Positions 25,494-35,863 of a stretch of DNA of 64,000 bases are shown here, piece by piece. The notes beneath the pieces are model-generated. The model saw only the letters and a list, made by a program, of their open reading frames with translations, was not told the DNA's origin and searched no databases. The DNA comes from Aphelenchoides besseyi. Its lineage: Eukaryota; Nematoda; Chromadorea; Rhabditida; Aphelenchoididae. Both the position numbers and the translations under genes were made by a program. The stretch is taken from assembly GCA_024699855.1 (NCBI GenBank), contig JAMPIQ010000001.1, positions 8,308,001 through 8,372,000 on the forward strand, given 5' to 3'. The first letter of the stretch is position 1. Each line of letters begins with the position of its first letter.

Positions 25494-27522
25494 ATTGCTA
25501 TAGAAGTAACGAATCGGACAAAATCAAAAACGATAAAAAAGAACGTTTCATCGACACACTTGGACGTAAACCAAAATCTATCGATGTTTTGCGAACAAAT
25601 TGGACCAAACTAAAGTAGCAATGTTCTCATAAAGATCCCTGAAAGTCAACGAGTTTACCTGTGTGAGAGTCGCTAGTAAACGTAGAACAGAAGCGCGAAC
25701 TGACAATCAAGGGAAAATTGGCAAAATGAAAAGTTGACGAAATGACTCAAGAATCTAACATTGAAGTAAACCCACGGAGCTCGAGAAACGCGCTTATCTC
25801 CATTAGCAACCACAAGGCGGTTGATGAAATTGAAAAGGACGAGAGTTCGCTCATTAACTGTCGAATTAATTGATAGGCAGTTGGAGCGTACAAGAGGGCT
25901 GCGGAATCGCGACTTTGTTCGAAAGATTCCGATCTTCGTGTGTGGCGCGAAAATGGCGAAATTTTCGTCGATGAGTTCGAAGCTCGTCGTTGGACAAAAA
26001 GAAAGGCCCAGGAACAACAATAACATTACTCAGCCGCCTGTTCGTCTTGCCAGTTGAAAATCTCGCTCCAAGAGCCACGCGAAGAGTCCAGAAAAACATC
26101 GTGAGTTCGAGCGAGAAAGTCGAAATTTCCATCTTTTATTCATTTTTATATCGAAGGCGTTTTTATGATAATTCAATGATACCAAATGCAATAACCCACA
26201 CGTGAGTGTGTTTAACGATCGTCTTGGACGAGTTTGAGTAAAATGACTTACAGTTAATTGGCAATAAAAATGAAATGGGCGGTTGATTAAAAGACAACGT
26301 TTTTCGAGTGATCGTTTCAACTCGCAACATTCAGCTGATAACTCGATTTAATGTCCCAATTGTTATCACACGGGTGTTGCGGTTACTTTGTGCCAACAAT
26401 CGTTCTCTTTTACCACAGTCATCTGTGGGTTGTTCAGTGAAAACAGTTCTTGTGTTAGTCGTTGAAGAGCGAAGAATGTTAAAAGATTTGCAAACGGCCG
26501 AAAGCTTCGTTTCCATTCTTTTGTTCGTTCTGTCGAAGGTCAACAGATTTCTGAGCGTGAATTTGATTGTAATCGAAGCTGAGAGTCAATCCCCCGCGTT
26601 TCGAATTTCTACGTGAAATTCAAAGCTCGAAACTTCCCGTCAACTTAGAGATCTCTTTTGTACTTCTGTCCCAGTGCTCAGCTTCCGTTTGGCCACTTTG
26701 CCTCATTGGATTTGAAAACGAATCGGTCGTCAGTCCACTAAACCTTCGAAATTCCGATGAAAAGAAGTGATAACGTAGATTCTTCCCAGTTGCCGCAATT
26801 TTCTTAATGACGATTAACTACGAGAATGGTATAGTTGAATAGACGGATAATCACGGGGTATTAATGCCCACCATTTTTTGTTAATTATCAACAAAGGACA
26901 AAATTCTGTGGGAATTCATGGTTGTCAGTACGCACTATGGTGGAGTGTCTTTAGTGTTCTTAAGCTTCCGAACTGAAGGTTTAAACCATTTTGTTTGTCA
27001 ATTATTTTTCGTTGTTTCCTTCGGGAATTCTGCTTGTTATCTTCAGTTAAAATCAAAAAAGAATGCAAAATGGCTCTTAACAGATGTTGATTTTACAGTA
27101 CGAATACGGTTAATTGATCCATTCGATTTTCGATTATTGCCCTTCAGTCTTCGTGTTGACCTTCGATCGAGTGAAATCCAACGGATTTGAGGCTCTTTAT
27201 GTTGTCGATTCACAAGCCAAAAAGAGCGATTGCGGCGAGAGAGACCGAAGATCGATATGCGCACATGAGTTGAACAGTTCACATTGAGGGGCGGGAACAA
27301 TTGAGATGAAGAAAAGGCGTCAGAGAAAGTGAAAAGAGTTGGTGGTCGGTCGAGTTTTCTCATTTGTTTTTGCCGCGTCCCGGGCTTTTAGAGAGGGCAG
27401 GCCGAGCAAGACCGCCCTTTTCTCACTTGGTCGAGAGTTTGCTTTTCGTTCTGCTACTCATTCCACGCCTTTGCAGCGTTCAACTCAAGCCGTTCCGTTC
27501 GTTTGCTGTTCGATTTGTGAAA
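25494..27522. other. 2-kb gene-free stretch upstream of arginine kinase
   Basis: The longest stretch without a supported gene in the window. It separates the divergent acyltransferase and arginine kinase genes and so must contain both promoters. Several short frames occur on both strands, but none shows homology, splice structure or an initiation context I would trust. No inverted or tandem repeat was noticed. Confidence 0.4.
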
Positions 27523-29277
27523 ATGAGTGTTCCACAAGACGTTATTCAAAAGATCGAAGATGGTTACAAGAAGTTGCAGGTAACATTTCCACTTCAATTA
27601 GATATGATTGCGTTATTTAGGAAGCCAAAGACTGCCACAGCTTACTCAAGTAAAAATAATGGTTTTGTTTCTAATCGCCAGTCTATTTTAAGGAAGCACT
27701 TGACTCGAGAAGTTGTTGATCAACTCAAAGGTAAACTCACCGTTTATGGACATTCAATTGTGTTGTTCTAGACAAACGCACTAAACTCGGTTCGACTCTT
27801 TGGGATGTGATCCAATCGGGAGTATGTGATCTCATATGTGGAATGATTATTTTCGTTATTTAGGTTGCAAACTTGGATTCGGGAGTTGGTCTTTATGCAC
27901 CCGTACGTTCAGTTTAATTTACGGATATTAAATATCAAATGGGTTTTGAGATCACACAGTGTTATTTTTACTTTTTTAATTACATAGATTCTCGCTTTGA
28001 TGTTATTTTTCCGGAATCATAGAATTTGATTTTAGGATGCCGAAGCTTATACGCTCTTCAAACCTTTGTTTGATCCGGTCATTGAGGTTGGTCAAACAAG
28101 CAATTGAAATTTCAATTGTTTTCTTCAGAGCTATCACGGTTTTGGTCCAAACCAAAAGCAACCGGCAACTGATTTGGGCGAAGATAAACTCGATCAACTC
28201 GTTGATTTGGATCCGGAAGGAAAGTACATCAACTCAACTCGTATTCGTTGCGGTCGATCTCTTCAAGGCTATCCATTCAAGTATGTATCGAAATTGAGTA
28301 CTAACTGATTACTAGTATGTTTTAGCCCATGTTTGACTGAGGCCAACTATTTGGAAATGGAATCGAAAGTCAAGAATGTTTTCAACAACATTACTGACCC
28401 CGAATTGAAAGTAAGACCATGCATTTGACTGAGTCATTAATGTCTTTAGGGAAAATACTATCCATTGGATGGAATGAGCAAAGAAGACCAAAATCAACTT
28501 ATTGCTGATCATTTTCTCTTCAAAGAAGGTTAATCGTATAGCTCGTGGGAGTGATTAGACAAGTTGTTTTAGGCGATCGTTTCTTGCAACACGCCAATGC
28601 TTGCCGTTACTGGCCCAAGGTACGCTACAAGTTTTTTAAAGTTATAAATTGAATTTCCAGGGACGTGGTATCTACCACAACAACGACAAGACCTTCTTGG
28701 TTTGGGTCAACGAAGAGGTAAAGCCATAATTCTTTAGACTTGATTACGATTGTTTCTTAAGGATCACTTGCGTATCATCTCCATGCAAAACGGTAATACT
28801 CAATTCAATGAACGTATTCATTGTTCTTGTTTAGGTGGAAACGTAGGACAGGTCTTGGGACGTTTGATCAAGGGAGTTAAGACTCTTCAACAAGTTCCAT
28901 TCTCACGGTAATTGATCACCGAAGTAAAATAAGATAACTTAATATTTCAGTGATGATCGTCTCGGATGGCTCACTTTCTGCCCATCGAATCTCGGAACTA
29001 CGGTGCGTGCATCGGTTCACATGAAAATCCCGAAGGTTTCGGCGCGTCCAGACTTCAAAGAACTTTGCGAATCGTTGAAATTGCAACCACGGTACTTGAT
29101 CTCAACATTTCCTTTATTTCTCATTATTTTAGTGGTATTCATGGAGAGCACAGCGAGAGTGCGGGAGGTGTTTACGACATTAGTAACAAAGCTCGTTTGG
29201 GATGCACAGAATTTGAAGCGGTCTTGCAAATGTACCAAGGAGTCAAAAAGCTCATCGAATTGGAAAAGGCCGCTTAA
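27523..29277 (+). CDS. arginine kinase
   Basis: Cytosolic phosphagen kinase: ATP + L-arginine to ADP + phosphoarginine, buffering ATP in muscle and sperm of invertebrates. About twelve exons, split by 40-110 bp introns, give one single-domain protein of roughly 355 residues from [19 protein letters not shown] to [15 protein letters not shown]. Seen in order: the N-domain substrate-specificity loop region ([20 protein letters not shown]), [17 protein letters not shown], the nucleotide-binding [34 protein letters not shown] with the reactive Cys, and the flexible loop [18 protein letters not shown]. All key segments are intact. The number of introns is high for so short a protein. The start has no in-frame alternative. 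Confidence 0.97.
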
Positions 29278-29508
29278 ATCGAAGAAAACTTCAAAATTCA
29301 GCATCTCGCTCCAGGCACACCGTTTTCTAGTTGCACTACTCACACAGCACGGCACTTTCTCCAATTAGGTTCATGTATTAGGTTCGAATATTTCGCTTTA
29401 TTGGAATTCAATCTTCATCCATCATTTGCATCTTGTTTACGTCCTCTAACTCGCACAATACTTCGAAAACCCGTCCCGTTTTGTATGTTCTGTAACTCGA
29501 AGGATTTA

Positions 29509-29514
29509 AATAAA
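29509..29514 (+). terminator. AATAAA poly(A) signal of arginine kinase
   Basis: Canonical hexamer about 230 bp past the arginine kinase stop codon, in a short gene-free stretch (29278-29612) that otherwise shows nothing and is read here as 3' UTR. Confidence 0.6.
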
Positions 29515-29612
29515 TTTCGCCGCACATTCTTTCTATTCAATGTTCAAGACCAGAGGTCACAAAAGATCTGTTGTTTACAGAAAAGTGATCTGTTGAAGAG
29601 AACTCTGTTGGT

Positions 29613-29825
29613 CTAAGCGGCGAGAAGTACGCCTGTTTGATCGTCAGCAAAGCCGCCGCACATGCTCATCGAAAGCGAGGGAACCGGAGAAGACCCTTGA
29701 GGCAAATGCGACAGATGGTTGCCGCTAAACAACTCGACAGGTTGACGATCAAGGCAGCCGCAAATTTCACAGGCACGTTGGAAATCGGCTGTTGATGTCA
29801 TCAAAACGCATGCTCGACCATTCAT
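29613..29825 (-). CDS. small Cys-containing ORF downstream of ferredoxin, function unknown
   Basis: Not recognised. From ATG 29825 the frame encodes about 70 residues (MNGRACVLMTSTADFQRA, CEICGCLDRQPVEL, ending ADDQTGVLLAA). It stays open and protein-like upstream to about 29880 (EFIGHRAFVVIDN), so a longer product with an upstream exon is possible. It lies on the same strand as ferredoxin, 186 bp below that stop codon, with a good acceptor (CTCGTAACAG) between them near 29930, as expected for a downstream operon gene. No domain can be named. It could also be part of a 3' UTR. Confidence 0.35.
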   Translation of the reverse strand: MNGRACVLMTSTADFQRACEICGCLDRQPVELFSGNHLSHLPQGSSPVPSLSMSMCGGFADDQTGVLLAA

Positions 29826-30010
29826 GTTGTCAATCACGACAAATGCCCGATGGCCTATGAACTCAACTAGTCGCCGCTAGCAATTGGTTTTGTGTTCCTT
29901 TTGAATCATTAAACCGACGTCTGTTACGAGAAACTTAAAATAAAGTTTACGAGATGTGAAAGTAGAATTTTTATATCGATTTATGACACAAAACCTAACA
30001 ACAAATACAT

Positions 30011-30542
30011 TTAAATGGTACGTGCATCCCGTCGTTCTGATGGAACGGTCAACGTAATTGCCGGCTTGTCGGCTTCGATTATCTTAACTTGACATCCCAA
30101 ACGACTACGATCGTAAAGTTGAGATGCGTAGTCGAGAATATCCAACTGAAAATTGTTGGCAATTAAAACTGTCCTTAAAAGTCGCTCTTAACATCAACAT
30201 AGTACTTGTACTCACCTCATTTTCAGAAATCTTACCACATCGTTCAAAGTGCTCCGGTTCAAGGATCACGTGACAAGTACTACAAGCTAAAGTCCCTTCA
30301 CAAGCTCCGTATCCCTCGATCGGGACATCGTTGTTAATCACCACGTCGAGAATTGTGTCGCCAATTGGGGCATCTTTCACAGTGAAATCGCCGCTGGCAA
30401 TTTTAAAAGTCACATCGACACCGCTGAATTGCATATATAAACATTCAATGCCAAAAACTTACGATTTGTTGGAAGAAAAAGTTCGACCTTGTACACTCGA
30501 AATACGAAAACTACTGCAAGTGCGAAGCAATTGACGAAGCAT
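30011..30542 (-). CDS. mitochondrial [2Fe-2S] ferredoxin (adrenodoxin type)
   Basis: Carries single electrons in the mitochondrial matrix, for Fe-S cluster assembly, lipoylation or P450s. Three exons. Exon 1 (ATG 30542) is an Arg/Ser-rich mitochondrial presequence (MLRQLLRTCSSFRISS, GRTFSSNK). After a 39-bp intron the ferredoxin fold begins (GVDVTFKIASGDFTVKDAPI), with cluster ligands in YGACEGTLACSTCHVILEP (C-x5-C-x2-C) and the fourth Cys in RSRLGCQVKI. The ISENELDILDYASQLYDRSR helix matches adrenodoxin/FDX2. It ends RRDARTI. All four ligands are present. FDX1 versus FDX2 type cannot be settled by eye; the short tail with no extended C-terminus is closer to an FDX2-type housekeeping role. 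Confidence 0.93.
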
Positions 30543-30668
30543 TTTGCTGGAAGCCACATTATATTGCTAATTGATCATTTTTACGATAAACATCGGTATT
30601 ACAACCCAAATAGAAGTCAAAAACGACAAAACTATTTATTGTGACTATCTTTAAATCAGCCAAAAAGA

Positions 30669-31615
30669 TCAATGAGATGTCACTGTGCGCATCATGTGCA
30701 TCGCTTGCTCGTAAGCAAAAAAGTAAATGTAACCGCCGATTCCCATCCAAGCACAACGAGGTGCAATTCCAGCAAACAAAGAACAATACCCATCACGTTG
30801 AGCAATTTGAACTAAGACTTGCAGCATCGAGAGCTGTTGTGTGCTGAGCATAATTCGAGTTTTGGCGACATCCAACGGGGTGGTAACTGAAATCGTAACT
30901 TGTAAATGAATGCAATCTAAACGTACGTCCTGCTGCTACAACTCCCGCTATACTCCCACAGAATGCTGATTGAATTGGAGTAGCTCGTTGATTGTCCTAA
31001 AACACGTTGCAAACCTCAGTCGTCAATTCGAATCGAACTTTTGCTATTCGCTTCTTCAAATACTCCCATAACGGATATTCAACGAAAGCAAATGGGATTT
31101 CACGTGCCAACGTCGTGGTAAATCCGCGATAGAACGCTCGGAAACCACTTTGTCGCCAAAGATCAACGGTGATTTTCAGAGCTGAACGTTTAGACGAAAC
31201 TTGAGCGTTTTGTTTAACTACTTCCGTTGGTACGCGAACCAAACAAGCAGCAAACTCACCACAACATGCTCGTGCAGCATCACACCACGATGCTGAAAAT
31301 ACGACCAATGAAATTCAACATTCACAACTCTAAAGACATTGCATCTAAAACAGAAACAACAACGTCCAAGAACTTACATTCACAATGCCAATACGAATCC
31401 AATGTTGTGTATGTGAGGAAGAAAAGAGCCGAACCAGGAGCTGATCCCAATGCTACCGAACTCATTCCGCGATACAAACTTCGAAAGCCGCCGGATTTTT
31501 GAAAACCTTCGTGACTTTGCAATCGTGTTTTTAACGTGTCCAAAGGATACAATCCAAGATCCACGGCCAATCCGGCAGTAGCTCCAGAAATTAAAGAACA
31601 AAACGGAGAGTCCAT
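30669..31615 (-). CDS. mitochondrial S-adenosylmethionine carrier (SLC25A26/SAMC)
   Basis: Exchanges cytosolic SAM for S-adenosylhomocysteine across the inner mitochondrial membrane, feeding mitochondrial methylation and radical-SAM enzymes. Four exons give three mitochondrial-carrier repeats with signatures [20 protein letters not shown] (degenerate Asp-to-Glu form, as in SAMC) and [10 protein letters not shown]. The first repeat reads [20 protein letters not shown] followed by [21 protein letters not shown] and [12 protein letters not shown], which matches SAMC closely (PLDTIKTRLQSPQGFxKAGGF). The ATG at 31615 ([11 protein letters not shown]) starts one helix ahead, as usual. It is 127 bp upstream of the ferredoxin start on the same strand, which suggests an operon. 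It is divergent from TRMT11, itself a SAM-dependent enzyme. Confidence 0.92.
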
Positions 31616-31970
31616 TTAAGTGATTTAATTTGACTATAACGCTCCATCCTATCTCTAGTCGAACATCAAAATACCGAGATTTGAAAGAAGAACAACTGAC
31701 ACGTCTATCGAGATCGACTTTGTTTCCTGGTTTCGAACTTTTAAGTATAAAATAGCTTAATTTTAAAGAAAGCTCTGATTAAAAATAGTAAATGAAAGTT
31801 TAAATTGGGATTTAAACTTGCACTGAGTATTAGTTCTATTCGTGAACACCTTCGATCGAAAGCACAGAACGCTGATTTTTGTCTTTCAGTTAAATTTTAT
31901 CACTTGCTTTTCGGTGCTGTTCGTGTGTTTTGATTGTCAACACATTTCTCAAGACTGCTGTTGATTCGCG
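31616..31970. promoter_or_regulatory. divergent promoter region between SAM carrier and TRMT11
   Basis: A 355-bp A+T-rich interval between two divergent start codons. No specific site was recognised; the call rests on gene orientation alone. Confidence 0.4.
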
Positions 31971-33798
31971 ATGAGAAGGTTGTTATTTCACTTCTCACAA
32001 GCGCACGAAAATTTTCGTTCTGCCGAATGGCGAAGTGCTTGTCAATTAGCGCGACTGAAGAAGTTTGAGGATCATTTGGATCAAAACACCGTAAGATTTC
32101 AATCAATCAAGCTTGCTAAATGTTCTTGTTTAGGATTCACTAGTTCTGTTGGATGTCGAATCAATTGAAGAAGTGCAACCGCTCTTAGATCGTTTGATTT
32201 TGTTGAAATCAGTCTACGAAGTTATCGAATACAACGGTTTGTTTATTTTAGACTTTGTAACATTGTAATGATGTTTAGATGGAGATCACGATTCGATGTG
32301 CAAGTGGTTGGCACAAACACCGGTCTTTCTAGAGGTTTGACAATTCTGTTGAAAGGAAACGATCGAATTCTTAGGAAATGAATAAAACATGTTCTTCTTG
32401 GTGTCTTCGAATTCGACCAGTTGGAAAGAAACGAAGTGGCGATTATGTAAATGATCTTCTGGAGGTCTTTAGCTAGTCAATTCGTAAAGATATGGGGTTG
32501 TATTTTAGAAGTATGCAACTGCAATCGAACTACCAGACGTTAAAGTCGACTTGCGAAGGCCCGAAATTGAGCTTTCAATCATTGAAGATGTGAACACGCA
32601 GACGGCGAAACTGCGAAAAGTCTATTTGGTTCGATTTGTAAGTTAATTTGAATATTGCGATATTAACTCGTGTGTTTTAGGTTGGAAACGGTCAATCATC
32701 AGTGAAAAGTCAGTACTCGTTGAAGACTCGAATTTACATCGGAAACTCGACTATGGACCCCGAGCTTGCACTCTTGCAATCAAGTTTGTCTATGGTGAGA
32801 GCAGGAAGTTTGGTTTGTGATCCATTTTGTGGAACTGGTTAGCTAGAACAATACGAACGATTCTGAACCTCTCGATTTAGGCGGATTGCTGGTGGCAGCA
32901 GCGCATTTTGGTAGACGATTCTGCTTCTTTTTTTCAAGTCACGTTCATTTAGGTGGTCTTGTTGTTGGAACGGAAATCAACTACCAAGTTGCCAGAGCGT
33001 ACGTTATTCGAGAGAGAGCAGTAATCATTGGTGTTCAGTAAAGGACGATCTGCACGTCACGGCGAAGGAGAACTACGATCCGGTTATCATTCGATCGCAG
33101 CGAACTTTGCTCAATACAACCTACTAGATCGATTTCTTGGAATTGTAATTGCTGATGCGAGTAAACCGAAGGTATGGAGGACGAATACAAACGCACTGTT
33201 CGATGTCATCATAGCAGATCGTAAGTCTTTCGACGTTTTCATCTAATCTTATAGTTTTGTCTCAGCGCCGTATGGTGTTCGTGAAAAAGGAAGCAAATTG
33301 GGAACAAAAGAACGCAAACCAGATTGGTTGGACACAAGAACTGAAAAGTAATCGACAGTCATTCAGTCACAATTTTCTTGTTGATTTCAGAGACATTCGA
33401 TTACCCGAAAAAACAAAGTACAAAATATCGAACACGTACTTGGATCTGGTGAATATGTCTGCTTCATTGTTGATAGTTGGTGGGCGTGTTTCTTTTTGGT
33501 ATCCGGTTTTACGTGATCGGTAAATTTGACTGCAAGCTTCTCAATCACGACTTTAGGTATTCCACCAAAGTCCTGCCGTCACATCCCGTTTTGGATCTTA
33601 TTGCTAATTGTGAGCAAACATTAACGTTGAAATGTTCGAGGTGATTTAAGCGAAGAATCAATTTAATTCCAAGTATTTTCTAGACGTCTTCTTGTTTATG
33701 AGAAAACTCGAGAACCGTCAAACGAGGAAACCGCGACGATTGAAGAGGATTGTTTCGAATCGAGTTCATTTCGAGATGCTATTTTTACTCCTGCTTAA
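31971..33798 (+). CDS. TRMT11: tRNA (guanine10-N2)-methyltransferase catalytic subunit TRMT11
   Basis: With TRMT112 it makes m2G10 in tRNA. Exons separated by short introns read MRRLLFHFSQAHENFRSAEW, a THUMP-like N-terminal region (VNTQTAKLRKVYLVRFVGNG), then the Rossmann methyltransferase: QYSLKTRIYIGNSTMDPELA, the motif I region LVCDPFCGTGGLLVAAAHFGG, VGTEINYQVARA, and the catalytic motif ADPPYGVREKG. The DPPY codons are split by an intron ending TCTCAG near 33266. DLVNMSASLLIVGGRVSFWYP follows, and the protein ends SSFRDAIFTPA. DPPY marks an exocyclic-amine N-methyltransferase; the combination with THUMP fits TRMT11/Trm11. All motifs are intact. The aminotransferase starts 138 bp downstream on the same strand. 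Confidence 0.92.
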
Positions 33799-33935
33799 TT
33801 TGTTTGTTATGTTGTTATTGTTGAACTAAATTAAAAGTTGTTAACCGTTGCATATCATCGTATTTTGGTTTGTGTCTCCATCAATATCTTCAAGACAAAT
33901 TATCTGAAGTTCATTCATTTCTTTGTAACAGAGAG

Positions 33936-35360
33936 ATGTCTGACTCTTTTACACTCTTCGAATCTCTTGGAGCGGCAAAACACATGCTCGCTGTTGGAGC
34001 TCCGGGCCCACGACTGTTAAAGCGAGTAGCAGAACTAATGGCTGAAGTTACTCCAAAGCGTTTGGCTGATGAACAGACTCCAAATGCAAATGGTCGTCTA
34101 ATGCAATATGGAGCACAAATAGGAGACCCACGTTTTCTCAATTATCTGACCGAATTTCTTAAATTTGAATACGACGATGATGTAGACCGAGAGACACTTG
34201 TTCAAACCGCCGGTGCAACGACGGCGTTGGTTTTGATCTTTACTCAGCTTTTTCCTCGACGTTCAATTGTCTATTGCGAACAGCTGTCTTATTTCTTGGG
34301 ATTCGACATCTTGCAGAGCTTGGGATTCACTTGTAAACCAGGTAAATAGTCGTCAATTTACTATATGTAACGAATCATAGTGCCATTGGAGAGCGATGGA
34401 ATCGTTTTGGAGAAGTTTGAATCTCAACTGACTCAGGATCTCGGTGATGTCGAAAAAGACAAAGCAGAAGGTCGCTATTCCGCAGCTGTTTATTTGGTTC
34501 CTGTTTACCAGAATCCAACAGGATGTGTTCTTTCTGAAGGTAAATAACTGAATGTTAATTGGTTTCAATGAAAATTGTTTAGAAAAGTGCCAAAAACTTG
34601 TGCAATTGGCTCGAAAATACAATTTGCTCGTTTTCTGTGATGATGTTTACAACTTTTACACTTACAATGGAGTCAATTACAAACGTCTATTTGCCTACGA
34701 CAATCCAAAAGATTTGGATTATGGTTGTGGACATGTCATTTCAAATGGCACATTCTCAAAGCTCTTAGCTCCTGGTTTGCGTCTCGGTTGGATGGAGTTG
34801 CCAAAAAAGATCAGACAGAAGTATTGGATTGAATCGCCGATTTTGATGTCCTCTGGATCTCTGAACACATATACCGGCGGTTTGGTTGCTGAGCTTCTGC
34901 ATTCCGGTTTAGCCAGCGAACATATCGCGATGATTCGAAGTGAGCAAAAGAAGAAAATGGAAAGAGCTCATGAACTTCTCAACGATCATCTTCCTAGCGG
35001 CTGTAAATTGGTCAATAAATCTCAAGTAAGTTCGAACGTGCAAATTTAATAATCGAGTAACCGTAGGGTGGTTATTTCTTGTACATTTTGCTTCCGAAGA
35101 CAATCAACTCAACGAACGCTGTCGCTTATATTCTCAAGAATTACGACATTTCAACCGTTGACGGAAAACGGTAAAGAACTATTGTTGACATTTTCGATGC
35201 AAATTTTAGCTTTCTGGTTGGCAACAGATCGTCGGATCAAGAAGAGAAAATTGCGAATGGAATTCGTTTGTCAATCGCTTATCCACCGTACGATGAAATG
35301 GAAGAAGCATTTAAACTCGTATGCAAAGCCCTACATGAACTTACTTCTCAATCCAAGTGA
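33936..35360 (+). CDS. PLP-dependent fold-type I aminotransferase (class I/II, 2-aminoadipate/GntR-like group)
   Basis: Transfers amino groups using pyridoxal phosphate; substrate unknown. Start ATG 33936 (MSDSFTLFESLGAAKHML) lies 5 bp after a TTTGTAACAG acceptor, consistent with trans-splicing. Seen: LMQYGAQIGDPRFLNYLTEF, AGATTALVLIFTQLFP, VYLVPVYQNPTGCVLS with the Asn that contacts PLP, LLVFCDDVYNFYTY with the conserved Asp and Tyr, and SNGTFSKLLAPGLRLGW holding the Schiff-base Lys and phosphate-binding Arg. The C-terminus carries the substrate-carboxylate Arg region IRLSIAYPPYDEMEEA. The nearest well-known relatives are yeast YER152C and AAT-like proteins rather than aspartate aminotransferase. 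The full domain is present. Confidence 0.88.
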
Positions 35361-35863
35361 AAACCGAGCAAACAGACTTATAAATTCTTAACTACGCATT
35401 TCTATAGCTTGTAAAGATAAACTTGTTCAATCAGACACTAGTATGTTTATTTGAATATACTGCCGAACAAATGGACGGAGTCACTTTGAGAATTATACCA
35501 GCAATATAAACCCAGTTTTAAATAGAACAATTTATATTCATTACGTTGTAGTGTCCAAGTAAATACTGAAAATAAAGCACCTTTGGAATTAAAGAAAGTT
35601 GGCGAAAATTCGTGGAAATAAATCTGCTACGTGATCGCACAATTCAAAGGCAACCTCCGGCGAGAATGATAAGCGAATGAGCAAAATAAAACAACGACAA
35701 GAAAGTTTTTCCAGCAATTAACAATCTCATTAAACAACGAAAATAAGATTATCAACAAGTGGGACCGGTAGTCGAACACAGTGGTTTTCGTTGAAAGTTT
35801 TGAATTTGAAAGTAAATTTAACAAAAAACATCAACAGACAGAAAGACTTCTTTTAAACATAAA
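35361..35863. other. convergent 3' regions of aminotransferase and exportin-5
   Basis: The genes on both sides point into this interval. It holds an AATAAA signal at 35571-35576 for the aminotransferase. Nothing else was recognised. Confidence 0.5.
35571..35576 (+). terminator. AATAAA poly(A) signal of the aminotransferase
   Basis: Canonical hexamer about 210 bp past the aminotransferase stop codon. Confidence 0.55.

Noticed and set aside
25673..26132. Minus-strand frames of 88-117 residues in the 2-kb gap
   Set aside because: No recognisable domain, no supporting splice sites, and overlapping frames of similar length on both strands, as expected by chance.
27339..27771. Longer plus-strand frames overlapping the start of arginine kinase
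   Set aside because: They are the 5' leader and retained first introns read through; the true protein starts at 27523 and matches the family from its first residues.
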